Source of the DNA: Bugula neritina
Taxonomy: Eukaryota; Bryozoa; Gymnolaemata; Cheilostomatida; Bugulidae
Direction of reading: 5' to 3'
Assembly (NCBI GenBank): GCA_964035545.1
Contig: OZ037766.1
Location: 242,001 to 306,000 of the forward strand
Length of the DNA: 64,000 nt
Part shown: piece after piece, positions 48,458 to 62,100 of the stretch
Layout of the letters: each line of letters starts with the position of its first letter
Numbering within the stretch: the stretch's first letter is position 1
Made by a program: the position numbers and the translations under genes
Notes under the pieces: model-generated
Told to the model about the DNA's origin: nothing
What the model saw: only the letters and a program-made list of their open reading frames with translations
Databases searched by the model: none

Positions 48458-50334
48458 TGACTGAGTATGATTATTGAGTGTTACTTTGAGTGTGTGCTTG
48501 TTATCTGAAGGTAGTATTTGAAATGTAATCCACTCATCAGCTATAGAATTGTTATGATTCTCTTACAGCCAAATCCTTAATAAAGAGTCTGTTGAACACA
48601 GACCCTGATAAGAGGTTGACCATACAGCAAGTGGTTAGACATCCTTGGATAGCTGTAAGTTCTCTAGACATCAGTGTTACTTTAATGTGACTTGTTATAA
48701 GAGTCGTTGGAGCTCGGGTTTAGCCCTAGAACTATCCCACTACAGCACTGAGGGACCACAGGGTACACACTGAGTGGTTAGTGACAGTGTTCTAGAGGAT
48801 AGATCTGTGGCTATATTCTCTGGCTGTTTTATAAATCAGCAATATATTTATATCGTATTATAATAATGATAATAATGTGTGCACCAACTCATAGCTGTGA
48901 CTGTGTGTTATACAGAATAACCTGGCTGTCCCCCAGACACCTCTGGCTACTCAGGATATCCTCAGAGAAGAGAATGATCACTGGATGGAAGTTCAGGTTA
49001 GTGTCTGTCTGTGTGTCTGTGTGTCTGTATAATATATACTATATATACACTACATATTATACTACTCTGATATATATGCTCTGATAATACTCTGTTTGAT
49101 AGGATGAGATGGACAGAGCATTGGCAGAGAGGAGAATAGATGAGGACCAAGTACATCTCAAGAATATCGGGCTGTCAGAGAACCCCCTTCTTGCTCGTAG
49201 ACGAAACAACAGGAACTGAAGTCTACTTTGTTTGAAATATTGTTGCTATGGAAACACTGACATTGCTAGAGAAATAAATTATCAGTATGTAACATTGTGG
49301 ATGTAGTTCTCAGCTTAGAATGTTTACATTGTGGAGTAATCATTAAATATTCTCTCTATTTACAATTAGCATAGTGAGTATCAAGATCTGAAATGTATAA
49401 TATTCTCATGTCATATTATTCACCTGTACTTTTAGCAGGTAAATATATTGTAACAGTATCCATGTTTGTATATAGTTAATAGTACATATCTAGTGACTAG
49501 CATATCTCGTAACATTTATATTGGCTATAGAATATATATTTTTATTATTTCTATTTCATGTTGAGCTATGAACAATGTTTTAGGTTTTTATATGTAAAAT
49601 ATTTTATGCAAGTTTTGGTATCATATTTCTATGCAATAATATGCTACAATTGATTATTTGTATTTGATGTTTTTAATTTTATTAAAACTGCACTAATTTA
49701 GTTATTCACGATATTGGTATTTAATACAATGTTCTTAATGCATCTCATGTTCTACCTTTTGAATGGGAAATAAATATAGAAATATTGCTGGTGATGGCTA
49801 GACATGTTCTTCAGTTTTCAAATATAAATATAGATGCTAGTGAATTATATACAGAGTAGAGGAAGGGCACACAGAGGAGTTAGTAAAGTCAAGTTGAGGT
49901 TACACTGGTTATTTACATAATGAAACAAAATTATTTGTAAGCCACTTGTGTGGTGCTTTTCCTAACCAGAAAAACTGGAAGCTATACCTATACTTATTCT
50001 GTTTTCCACAGTGAAATAACAACCAGTATTTAGTTGAACCTCCATGACAGCTATTTATATCCTTATGATGGTACAGGAAGTTATTCAACTTAACTCCTAC
50101 ACAATTCTAGCAACAACACAGCAATTTCACTTGTTGCTCATCTAACAGATAGTAATACTAGTTTGCATTACGTAATCAGCTAATGGAAGTACATTATTGG
50201 CTGATTGGCTGGTTCTTAGTTACAGGAACTTACAGGGGAGGAACATGTACACCAAGTTTAGCAATGCAATCCTACAATCATGATGTAAGTCACGTGACAG
50301 GCTTGTATAATAATATAATATTAGATGTGAAGCA

Positions 50335-50547
50335 TTGCAGAGCACACACTGCATGGTGCAAATACAAGAAAATAATCTTTCTATAAGCAGCTCCGACTTG
50401 GGGGTGATCAAGTGCAGCAAGTTTGTGGTTCTCAAGTGTAGAGTTAAGGACTTAGACTGGAAACTTAAACCCCCAACTTCAAACTCAATATCCCAGACTA
50501 CTGCACTCGGGTTGCTTATACATGATATAAATACTGAAACAAGATAA
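50335..50547 (+). other. Conserved 70-codon frame, copy 2
   Basis: Counterpart of 33693-33905, with no indels. No recognisable domain. Confidence 0.2.
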
Positions 50548-50612
50548 ATTTACACTAATTACTGGAGTTGTCTTGCATTGGTACTGAGTTCAGTATGGCA
50601 GTCAGGCTATCC

Positions 50613-50893
50613 CCCTGGACACACTCTGCCACGTCGTAGGCCGTAACGTAAAATGTCAGCCAGTTTAATGTCCGACTGAATTTCTCAAAGTGCGGTATTG
50701 GGTACCATCGATGACACTTAATTGGACATTTATATCCAATGAATTGACGCGAATGTCTTCCTCTCCAATAGGAGCCCGCCGGAATTTGTTTGAATCAAAC
50801 AGTGCTTGATCCTAACGTACCACAACGCTGTACAAGAAGCTCAGACACTTGTAAAAATGGCTGACATTTTATGCTACAGCAAAGTGTGTCTAG
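50613..50893. mobile_element. Possible MITE, copy between MK-2 and TRIM-4
   Basis: CCTGGACACACTCTGCC on the left and GCAAAGTGTGTCTAGG on the right are imperfect inverted repeats. Inner TAAAATGTCAGCC repeats also pair. Shared with unit 3, so it predates that duplication. Confidence 0.5.
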
Positions 50894-51499
50894 GCCCTAG
50901 GGAGTATACCCTAAACATGACTGATTGGTGGGATATGAGTCATCTTTTACCAGCAATTCCTACATACTTGCTAAGAATAGCTGCAGTTCTACAATTTATT
51001 ACAGTCACCCTTTTTATATACAATACTTATAAAACACATGATATATGCAGGAATATTTGTTCTACTCTGTACCAGCCATTTAAATTCACAAGTTATATAC
51101 AGCTACTACTTGATAAGGAAGTAACTAGACTCATGTTGAGCTGAAAAGCATGCATTATTTACCTCTCAAATAAAAGAGCTATTGTTGTGAAGAGAAATAT
51201 TTAAATTATTATGACTAAGTAGGTAGATGAGTCATAAACCAGTCAGAAACAAGCAAACTTTATTGAGTAAATATGACTACAGAGTAGTGACAGCATAGCA
51301 GAGTGAATATGTTACATAATAATTACTAATCAACATCAAATACTACATATAAGTAGTGTAAGTCCTGTGGAATATATAATATTATACTGAAGTATTATTA
51401 CACTGTAAGTAGAACACAATATATTATATTTGACATGTACTAAGTGTATGTATTGATGACCTCACTGAGCTGATTATTAGTAAACTGTAGCTGATAAGT

Positions 51500-54400
51500 T
51501 TAGTATTTTATTGTGTATCTCCTCAGTCCATCATCTCTACATGCTAGAATCACCTTGTCTCTGTTATACACAGCAATGTCACACACCCAGCTACTCACAC
51601 CAAGACTTTCTCTGGGAATTCTTACCAGCAGTTCACCTGTAAATAGAATAACACCAGATTGTATCAGTTTGAGACAAACAGACAGACTACAGTGACATCA
51701 CAACAGCTGACACAACTACATGCAGTTTCTACTTTCTAGTATAATATAGTAACTGAAATATGTTCAATAATATACCTGCAGCTGCACTTCTACCAGTCAG
51801 TATTGAATAATTCACTGAGCTGCTCTACTCCTTACTTCATAATAAATGACAACATGGAGAGAAGAAACTCAACATACAAACTTAGTGCTCAGCTAATATA
51901 ATTATAAATAATTACATAATATAAGATATACTCCAACATTATCACATATTAAATACTTGACAAGAACCAACCACAGCCACCTGAGTCCCACCAGCAAACA
52001 CTGCTCTACCAGCCATCATCAAATTACAATAGTCTCAGTAATGCCAGTCAAAAATTATCAAATTATTTATCTTTAAATTATCTGATGACCAAAACAATAG
52101 CAGCACTAGACTGAAGTCAAACTACAACTCATAACTCATGTGTAGCTGGCAGTCTGTACAGTTGTTAGACTGAGCACCTCTAAAATTACTGTAAAACACT
52201 TCCATGAAATACTAACTATCGCCAGTACTAATTAGACATATAATATAGCCTATGAGTGGAAGTTGTTTACAGATAATAATAAGTTATCACAATATTGTAT
52301 TAGAGCAGGGGGGGAGGGGGGCTGTCTAAATATTTCAGAGCAAAGGTCACTGAAATGGAATATTCTAGTAGGGAGGGCCACATTGTAAACTTTAGTGTAA
52401 GCTGCAGGTCACAGTATCAGTACTTTTCAAATAACTTTATTCCAAATTCCTATGACTCATTACATAATGAAGTCCTAATAGTTACTGCAGGCTGAATGTA
52501 TGTAGTATGTGCATAAATATGGCATTTAAAAAGCGATGTTTTCACTACAATTCACATACATGCGTGAAATGACTTTGTATTGGCCTTTGAGAGGCACATA
52601 AATGTAGGCTGGGGGTCACAACCAGCCCTGGGGTCGCCTGTTGAACAGCCCTGTATTAGAGTAACTAAACTTACTATAATAAACAGAGTATTTACCTTCA
52701 AGTGAGAGGATGAGGAGAGGTCCTTCCAGTGTACAGATGTGAATCAGTTCAGATGTTGGATCAAAGGAAATACCAGTTGGTTCTGAGATGTGAGGGAATT
52801 CCCACATCAGAGTGAGAGTTGTGTTCTCCACTTTATATCTTCTCACTTTACCATCTTCAGTGCAGTCTCCTATAAGGAGAGTTGAGTCTGGGAGGATGCA
52901 TACAGGGTCAGGGTACTTATTCTCAGGAAGTGGAAACTTCTGTATTTTATTGTCAACTAGATTATAGACTACCAGCTGTTTCTCTCTCCTGTCTACAATA
53001 TACACTAGAGAGAGGTGCTGAGCTATTCTATAGGCTATGAGTCCATCTACTGAATGTTTGTAGAGAGAGCGAGACTTCTCAAAGGAGTTCGGATCAAGAA
53101 GTGCGATTTCAGCTGATTTCTCCTTCTTGTTATAACAGCTGCCAACCATCACCCCTTCAGGTTGGATTATCTCCCCCCACACTGTAGTGTTGGTGTCCTT
53201 CACTGAGCTGATAGTATTCAGAGTGTGTCTATTTATTACTTCTACACCTTCTGGTGTCACACACATGAGATGTCCATCAGCTGAGATGTCTACTGTCCCA
53301 CACTTTCCACGTACAGGAAGTCCATCAGACTGTAGAGAAGATGGTGGCTGCAGCAGCTTCAGTCCCAGACTGTCTTCACTGTCTGCAACAACAAAATAAC
53401 AATTCTATAACTTGAGAATCTCATCACCTGCACAGGTAGAGAGTGTTTTGTTAATACTGACAGCAGGTAGTCAGCATAACACAGTTTAGTAGCTCACTTA
53501 TACATCATAAACTCTGAAACACTGCAGAAATGTCTCATAATGTGAGAGTAGAAATAACAAAACTCAATCCTCTAATAAATGTCAACATGAAACGCAGCAA
53601 CATTTCTAAATATCTGAGACTTTAAAAAAATTAACGAATGAAATTCAATTGATTTACAAGCAGAAAGTTATTTATAGTTAGTGTTACTATTTATAGACTC
53701 CACCTACATGTTGGTACCAAGATGCTGTCAGGAAGTACACACTTCTCTATTACACCAATATCTGTAGCCTTTTCCATCTCCTCACTCATCTCTTTGTAGT
53801 CTCTCACAATGCCTGCATCATTGAACTTATCAACTGCATGTTGTACTCTGTCCACCAGAGACTGTCTGCCCATTATCTTACTCAAGGCCAGGTCATATCT
53901 ATAATTAACCACCATCTCTGTGCTGCTTCTCAGATATTCTGATAATTCATCCTTCAGTTCCTCACCTCTCTTTCTAATCTCTTCTATCTAATAAATAGTA
54001 ACACATTATAACCACATCTGCACCTCACAACCTCTACACTTGACATGAGAGTGACAGCTGACAGACCACCCACTGAATAGACACACAGTGACTCAGTCAT
54101 GTGACACTCTATACACAGTAGACTGCTAGTACATCATGTGACTAGTCTCCTCCTCCTTCCTGTCAATCACTCACACAGCCAACCTCCCTGTGTGAGTGAT
54201 TGACAGTTGCAGAAGGATGAGTGAGTCATCTGTATTGACAGGTTCACCTGCACTGAGTGTCACGTGATGAATGACTACTGCTACTTGTACACAGAATGGT
54301 GATGGTTTAATGGCTGCCGATTTCTGAGTACATATGAAGTTTTGTACTGCAGCATAACATTAGAGAATTAGACTACACAGTTTTACTCTAAATAGTAGTT

Positions 54401-55873
54401 ATCTATATTCTCTACAAACATGTCTGCCAACCTTTGCATTAACTGTAGCATATACTCTGGCAAACATCTTCTTCACATCATCTTCTATCTCACTCAGCTG
54501 TCTCCAGGCATTCTTTGATATGTCATTCAACTCTGAAATCTTCTCAGACAGAATCTTCATTTCCTCAGTCAGTTTGTCTCTCAGCTCACGGGATAAATCA
54601 TTCAACGATGTTACGTTGTGAGAAGCTGCTTTTCTCCCTGAAATAATATTCAAGTATTTACCTCAAGACATTCAGTGTATCGTTACCTTAGACTGAGTTC
54701 TATTCATGTGGCTACACAGGAACACATGCTACTCTCATTTAAACTTAGATATGCTTTCTCAAACTCGGTGGATGTTATAAACAGCTAAAGTTAGAGAAGT
54801 GAAAGAAAGAAATCACCTGCCACTTTTCCACATCCACTCTTAGAGTCACACCGAATACAGAATCTCTGGTGACACTGAGAACACGCCTCTATCAGCTGAT
54901 GGTGTTCATGATGTTCACAGTTAGTAACGGAGTAACGCTGTGGAGATGCTGTGTAGAGGTCAATGGGAACAAACTGGTGTGTAGTGTTCATGTAAGTCTT
55001 CAAGTGTGCTTCATGGTTCTAACAACAGAAAACATGGTTGAATCATGAATCACAGCTAGTAGGTTGGTGCTTGCATATAAGGTATTGATAGTCAGGTTGA
55101 CAGTACTAGATGGTATATAATGTAAGGTGATAACAGCAGCACAGAAGACAGTGTGCTGTACTATACACACCGACAGACACACAGACATACAGCCATGACA
55201 TATCTCTGTCTTTCCTGAGACTAGAAGAGAATTCTACAGTATAACTCATCAGTATGTCCTGTACTAGTAGCTACAGTCAACACACAACTCACCTGCTGAT
55301 GCTGTTCACACAACTTCTTCTCACTCTCCACACAGAAGACTACAGCCTCTGTTCCATCCTCACACACATCACAGAGAATGGGTGTAGGTTTGGGAGGAGT
55401 TTTGTATTCTAGAACATCACCCAGCTTAGCCACTGGTAGAGTTGTGGGATCCGTGATGTCATAGAATTGCTTACTGCAAACAAAATTTCATAGAAGTTGT
55501 ATTCAATAAATGACTCACAAAAAGGTTTTTTACTTCAGCGTACCTTAATTTTGACATAGTTTGTCCAACAATTCAATACAGCAATCAGTAATATACAAAT
55601 CTAATCACTTGTTCAGAGAATTGATTACTGTGTTACATATTGGAAATTATAAACAGTAAGTCATATTGTTTGTGGGCTGACAGTAACTCACCCACAATAT
55701 GCACACTTGATGTGATCTTTCCTGTAGCCAATATCTGTCTGCAAACACCTCATACAGTAGACATGTAGACAGGGCAGGGTTCTGGGATCTCCTAAATTGT
55801 TGAAATGCTGGTTGCAGTATCCACATCTGTATGAGTCATTGAGCTTTCTCTTGATTATTCTAGAATCTGCCAT
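51500..55873 (-). CDS. TRIM-4: RING, B-box, coiled-coil, NHL-propeller protein
   Basis: Exons 55873-55692, 55473-55293, 55018-54817, 54637-54432, 53987-53708, 53382-52696 and 51636-51500 give 624 uninterrupted codons. Exons 1-4 are almost identical to TRIM-3. Exon 5 switches identity: its first part matches TRIM-3 (MVVNYRYDLA) and its second part matches TRIM-1/2 (GRQSLVDR through EKCVLPDSILVPT). Intron 5 also follows TRIM-1/2. The gene is thus a recombinant. The propeller has its own variable set: KCGT, MCVTPEG, VDGLIAYRI, NKYPDP, GDCTED, CTLEG and SSWVCD. All metal-binding residues of RING and B-boxes are present. Confidence 0.9.
52306..52653. mobile_element. hAT-like MITE in TRIM-4 intron 6
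   Basis: Perfect TATTAGAG target duplications at 52298-52305 and 52654-52661. A G-rich left end and an inverted CAGGGCTGTTCAAC right end. It retains the empty CTTTAGTG site. Confidence 0.85.
54160..54206. other. Perfect 19-bp hairpin in TRIM-4 intron 4
   Basis: Identical to 37615-37661, with the same loop CCAACCTCC. Confidence 0.8.
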
Positions 55874-56147
55874 TCTGAGTTGGAAAAAAAACCTAAAAAT
55901 ATTGTATAAAATACTAGCATTCTTTTTGATTACTAAAAAATTGTTGGCTATCTACTTTTCAACTCAAGAATTACACTTTGCAAATCCAAAAGTTATAAAA
56001 TATCAATTACAATTTTAATGTATTTTAATATTAATGGCATCTGTGTGCTACATAATAATATGGGAATAGCAGTCTATTATGAAATTATTTGAAATGATAG
56101 CAGAATAAAAGTAACTTACAATAATTAAATATATTTTACAAACTTAC

Positions 56148-56280
56148 TAGTTTCGGCTCTGATATAGAAGATGTTGGTTGAAAGATGATCTCTGTGCGAG
56201 TGTAGATAGTGCAGCAGTATTGAACCGGACTGCTAAGTCACGTGACAACTTTAACCAAGAATCAACATTTGATTGGATAA
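56148..56280 (-). promoter_or_regulatory. TRIM-4 5' UTR exon and promoter
   Basis: The leader ends at 56148 with donor GTAAGT. GTCACGTGAC lies around the CACGTG at 56239-56244, and minus-strand CCAAT is at 56272-56276, as in TRIM-3. Confidence 0.55.
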
Positions 56281-56284
56281 ACTA

Positions 56285-58255
56285 AATAACAACTAAGTAA
56301 ATAAGTAAGTAGTTAAAAGACCACAATTATCAGTCCCCCATTAACAAACATGATTAATTTGATTAGTCAATGTGACCACACACTCTGATTATGACACGGA
56401 CACGCCCGCCAAATATTTCCATAAGAACGCTCATCTGTCAAATCAAATAATATTCAGATAATGAGGTTTTTAAACTGGAAACTCACAAAAAAAGTTTTAT
56501 ATTGAAGCTTGCTCTTCAGGCTTTTACAAAAGATCACACCTGGTATCTATTATGACAAGGAAGTCCATTTTCTATGATATTTCAAGTTCCCTGCAGTATT
56601 AGATATAAACTGTTTGATTGAGTGTCGTGACATGGAAAGAATCTGTGGTACTGAGACTGAGTTCTAGAGAGAATCTCTGTGGTACTACAGACACGTGACT
56701 GTATATATAATGCTAGAATGAAGGCAGCTCATCTCTATACTACATCTTCAACTGAGGAGAAGTACCTACATGTGTTGTAGTGTAGATACATGTGGGCTGT
56801 CAGGTGACCCACCCTGAGTATTGTAGAAATAGTCAATATAACTCTAGACTACATTGTATCACATGAGAATGTTTATCTCAAGTATTATATATTTATATTT
56901 AACAAGTGACAGACATGACGTCAATACATTGATAACAGCACAGAAATATTCCTCCCCTTTGCTTAATTCAAAACTTAGTAACAGAGTATATAAAACACAC
57001 CCCTTCACCTTGGGACTTTAACCTTCATCTAGTAAATTTATCAGCTAAATAGTGTTTGTATAATACTTAATACTGCAGCTTTAGATAACAATATTTCCCA
57101 TCAGTTTTGTGTTACAGATAAAAATTTTCCATCACACCCGCTGCCCATGTCTTTGAGCTGACTTACAGTCACAGTAACTATTGCTGACTATTCACTATGA
57201 TTGACTCACTCAGTAATATTTCACAGTCAAGTCCCCACTATATCAATGTTGGTGTAGCTAATGTACACATCTTAGAGTGTCAACTAACTCACTACTCTAT
57301 CCAATGTTACTCCATCTAACAGTTGATGTTGTCTCCCCCTTCAGCATTCTCACTGCGTGTTGAGACCCTGTAGCCTCTGTCCCATCTCTTCTCACAACTT
57401 CTCACTCATATCTGTTTGTTGACAGTCTGAGTCTACTCATGTTTATATGTTACATTACATAATATAAGACTATGAGATAGTATGAGTCATAGGGTAATAT
57501 GGACACTGCTTTACCAGATTGACACAAACACTAAATAAATGAGCTTAGAGCTTAGAGCAAGGCAGAAAATACTTTACTGCTGTCTTATTGGTTAGAATAT
57601 TCCACTTCCTACCAGCAGCTGAGTAGAATAATAGGCAGCAGGTAAGATAGCTGACTTTAACCTCTAGTCTGGAAGGGAGAGTAAAGTGGTACATGATTAT
57701 ATACAAGAGTTGGACTGTGTGAGACATCATTAAGTATAGAGTAATACTTGAGTGACCAAACTACTCTGGAATATGTCAAACTGTATTATATTTATTACGT
57801 TTATAGTTAGGCTAACAAAAGTGTGTAAATATTTAAGTTACAAGCAAGTAATGAGATATTTTATCTACAAAACAAGTTCTTTCTCTAAAATGTTGTCAAC
57901 AAGAAAAGGTTGGCACTAAAATATGTCAAGTTGCCACTTTAAAGTAATTAACATTATCTTTATAATATTTATAATTATACCAATAAATCTCTTGGAATAT
58001 TTAAACTGCACTCAAGTGTTTGGGATATTTTATCACCCAACAAACAAGTTTTTTTCTCTAAAGTGTTAGCAGCCATTAAAGGGTTGGCACTAAAATATGT
58101 TAAGTAGCTGCTACCCCAGAGTGAATATATTATGTATTATCTTTATTATATTGATATTACTTATTAGACATTGCCCAATAACAAGGAGTCACGTGGTACT
58201 AGTATCAGAGTGAGGTTTAGCTATTTCCTGTCTCTGTTACTAGTTGTCATGGAGA
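56285..58255. other. Intergenic, TRIM-4 upstream side
   Basis: Matches the equivalent regions of units 2 and 3. Includes the hypothetical 61-codon frame 57545-57730. No gene recognised. Confidence 0.5.
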
Positions 58256-58259
58256 CAAA

Positions 58260-59644
58260 CTTACTTGGTGGGTGGTCACATGATTACTTAGTGGGTGGTC
58301 ACATGATTACTCAGTGGGTGGTCACATGATTACTTAGTGGGTGGTCACATGATTACTTAGTGGGTGGTCACATGATTACTCAGTGGGTGGTCACATGATT
58401 ACTCAGTGGGTGGTCACATGATTACTTAGTGGGTGGTCACATGATTACTTAGTGGGTGGTCACATGATTACTTAGTGGGTGGGTCACATGATTACTTGGT
58501 GGGTGGTCATATGATTACTTAGTGGGTGGTCACATGATTACTTAGTGGGTGGTCACATGATTACTTAGTGGGGGGTCACATGATTACTTAGTGGGTGGTC
58601 ACATGATTACTTAGTGGGTGGTCACATGATTACTTAGTGGGTGGTCACATGAATACTTAGTGGGTGGTCACATGATTACTTAGTGGGTGGTCACATAATT
58701 ACTTAGTGGGTGGTCACATGATTACTTAGTGGGTGGTCACATGATTACTTAGTGGGTGATCACATGATTACTTAGTGGGTGGTCACATGATTACTTAGTG
58801 GGTGGTCACATGATTACTTAGTGGGTGATCCCATGATTACTTAGTGGGTGGTCACATGATTACTTAGTGGGTGGTCACATGATTACTTAGTGGGTGGTCA
58901 CATGATTACTTAGTGGGTGGTCACATGATTACTTAGTGGGTGGTCACATGATTACTTAGTGGGTGGTCACATGATTACTTAGTGGGTGGTCACATGATTA
59001 CTTAGTGGGTGGTCACATGATTACTTAGTGGGTGATCACATGATTACTTAGTGGGTGGTCACATGATTACTTAGTGGGTGGTCACATGATTACTTAGTGG
59101 GTGGTCACATGATTACTTAGTGGGTGGTCACATGATTACTTAGTGGGTGGTCACATGATTACTTGGTGGGTGGTCACATGATTACTTAGTGGGTGGTCAC
59201 ATGATTACTTAGTGGGTGGTCACATGATTACTTAGTGGGTGGTCACATGATTACTTAGTGGGTGGTCACATGATTACTTAGTGGGTGGTCACATGATTAC
59301 TTAGTGGGTGGTCACATGATTACTTAGTGGGTGGTCACATGACTACTTAGTGGGTGGTCACATGATTACTTAGTGGGTGGTCACATGATCACTTAGTGGG
59401 TGGTCACATGATTACTTAGTGGGTGGTCACATGATTACTTAGTGGGTGGTCACATGATTACTTAGTGGGTGGTCACATGATTACTTAGTGGGTGGTCACA
59501 TGATTACTTAGTGGGTGGTCACATGATTACGTAGTGGGTGGTCACATGATTACTTAGTGGGTGGTCACATGATTACTTAGTGGGTGGTCACATGATTACT
59601 TAGTGGGTGGTCACATGATTACTTAGTGGGTGGTCACTTGATTA
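58260..59644. repeat. 23-bp minisatellite with TCACATGA cores, about 60 copies
   Basis: The longest array of this family, highly homogeneous, with most units carrying an intact TCACATGA. Placed between TRIM-4 and MK-3, 2.4 kb from the TRIM-4 start codon. Confidence 0.95.
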
Positions 59645-60009
59645 TTCCTCAGAGTAACAGCTTCTTGCACTCACTTTAGACACAGTAAATATAGGAGACA
59701 ACTCCTAGCTTTTAATGTACATTGGAAACCTTTTACAGCAGTTAATAGATCCTACATTATAGTTGGTAATAGTTAGCAGACCAAGTGTTATATATTTACA
59801 GTGTCTGTCACTATCAAGACATGAGAACCACCTGCTATATACATGTCAACAAAGTGACATATGTCAACTGGTGTGACAGGTACAGCAACTGTCATTAATA
59901 TAGTAATTAAATAACAATAAAATAAAAAATGAATAAATTATACAGTGCAACAAAGTTTATTAGTGGTTATCTCCACTTAGACAATCATAACACTGATAAT
60001 ACTATACAA

Positions 60010-60395
60010 ATATCCAGCCGATAATTGGCCAATATCAACTAGTAGTGTTTAACTATTGACCTCTAAGTAGTAAATTCTTGTTACTAGATTGTCTATAATC
60101 TAGTTGATGTGAAGAGATACTTTAGCAAGTGATGATAACTCCAACATACTCTTTCTCAGTAGGTACATCCCATCTATAATAAACACACAATTATTATCTA
60201 CTGACACACTGGTGGAACACAGGTGGGCGGAGCTTATAAAATTCCTGGCTGTCACATTTATATAGTATTATTATATACAACAAGTAGTTTCATTTGTTTT
60301 CTCATTTAGCAGCATGTATAGCCTGTGTTCTAAACGTTTAAGCCAGCTTAGTGATTATTCTGCAGCAGCAAAGAATAGCAAGCAATAAAAACCAG
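60010..60395 (-). other. Conserved block, copy 4
   Basis: Counterpart of 12085-12475. The candidate terminal exon reads WDVPTEKEYVGVIITC-stop with acceptor TTATAG. Confidence 0.25.
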
Positions 60396-60399
60396 CAAA

Positions 60400-61140
60400 C
60401 AGCAACTTTACCTTCATAAGGGCTAGAAGGGCTCGAAGTACACGCCTATCATCATATCCGTTTCCGCTCTTTAATGTTTACCCGTGCATTATCAGTCGGA
60501 ATTACTTTTTAAAAAGGTGACTATTTAAGTGACTATGAGTATGAAATATTCTTTATTAACTTTTTATAGTTATACTTTTTGTCGTCGAATAATATTAAAA
60601 CCGAGAATTAACTTGTATATTAGGAACTAGCGCTTTCTGAATTTTAAATGATATAATTATAGAGTTATACTTATGCTTTCACTAACTTAGTCTTATACTT
60701 GCAACTTATAACTATAAGTATAAGTTATAACTTATAATATATCAGTTATATGAGTTATACTGATACTAATAGTAATAGTAATACTTATCGTTATCGACTT
60801 ATAGTTATACTAACTTAGACTTACTCTTAATCTTAGAGTATGTAGTGGTACTTTGCTATTTAGTTTTACTTTTTAATCATGCATTCATGACCAGAGACCT
60901 GAATTACTATTACTATTAGTATTAGTGTCCACACGTTATGCTTATGGTTACTGTTGTTGTGATGGAATTATTCAAATTTACATTCTTATTCTCATCTCTT
61001 TGAAAGTCTTTGATCCCAACTTTTATTTCATTAATGTTCTCTTTGGATGCATACTGAAGATAATTAATGTCATGGGGATATACACACTAACTTCTGTTGT
61101 CTATAACAATTACTAGTTTTGCCATAATATTAATTACATT
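60400..61140. other. AT-rich interval upstream of MK-3
   Basis: ATACTTATAACTATAAGTAT palindromic tracts around 60690-60790. No gene recognised. Confidence 0.5.
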
Positions 61141-61158
61141 TTGATTTTCGTCTACCAG

Positions 61159-61337
61159 ACGCTGTTACAGTTCCCAATAATATCAACTTCAAAGCTGACC
61201 TGCAGCTACGTGGCTTTATCCTTATATGGAGATGCAGCGACCCTTGTAACTACAGCAACCTATCCTGAGCTAGCTGATGTGGACCTCACCAGCAGGAAGT
61301 CTTGCTGCATCCAAAAGCTATCTGAAGTCACTCCTCT
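61159..61337 (+). other. 179-bp conserved block, frame open in unit 4
   Basis: The only copy without a stop between acceptor and donor: it codes about 59 residues including YVALSLYGDAATLVTTATYP and KLSEVTP. It has not been joined in frame to the kinase exons, so it may belong to another transcript. Confidence 0.4.
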
Positions 61338-62100
61338 GTAAGATCCAGCTTCATGTAGACGTACCAGAACGAGAGGAGTCATCTACAAGGTAATTACCAT
61401 AAGTTATATGCATATAATACTGTTATAGTAAACCACTCAGTGCTTAGCTATATTATTATATACTATACAGTCAGTTGTAACAGTGATACCTCAGTTTCAC
61501 GTTACAGTACTCTCAGTGTCATGGTATCATATTTATGATTATCATAATATTAATATTAATAGGATCATGTTATAACTTAGAGGCTTTCTCTAGTAGTTAG
61601 TATAAAAAGAAATTATCAACATTCTATACTGTTTTTAGGTTCTTCATAATCTTTACCAATAGCTAAATTATATATTCAAATTAACATAGCAGGCTATATG
61701 CATTGACTTTGAAAGTGAGACCAAATGATTACATTTAATGTCTTCACGAATGTTAAACACCCCAGTCACTGTACCATTTCAACAACTACTTAGGCCCTAA
61801 AAGTAAGTGTGAATAATTTGAGATAATTCTTAGCTTTAAAATAGAAACTAACAGGCACAGCTACAAATACATAGCGGTACAACCCACCCTTTCTATTCAA
61901 TAGTAACTGATTAGAGACTTACCTTATTGTTTCTTGTCTAGGAGTGTATATCTACAGTGGTGAGGAGAGGGGAGTTGAGTCATAGCAGTAAAACAGTGGA
62001 GTCAAGTTCTGCAGACAGACACCAAGAGTACCTGAACTATCTAGTCACCATAGACAAGGAGAAGACATCTTGTGATTAGTTGGCATGCGTCTGTCAAACA

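Larger units (their letters stand above)
49220..51480. other. Convergent intergenic region MK-2/TRIM-4
   Basis: Counterpart of 32600-34900, with the 70-codon frame (50335-50547) and the possible MITE (50613-50893). A 112-codon frame at 50806-51144 is interrupted in unit 3 by a stop and an insertion, so it is not supported. Confidence 0.5.

Noticed and set aside
50806-51144. 112-codon plus-strand frame between MK-2 and TRIM-4
   Set aside because: The homologous sequence in unit 3 has an insertion and an in-frame stop. The frame overlaps a probable MITE end.
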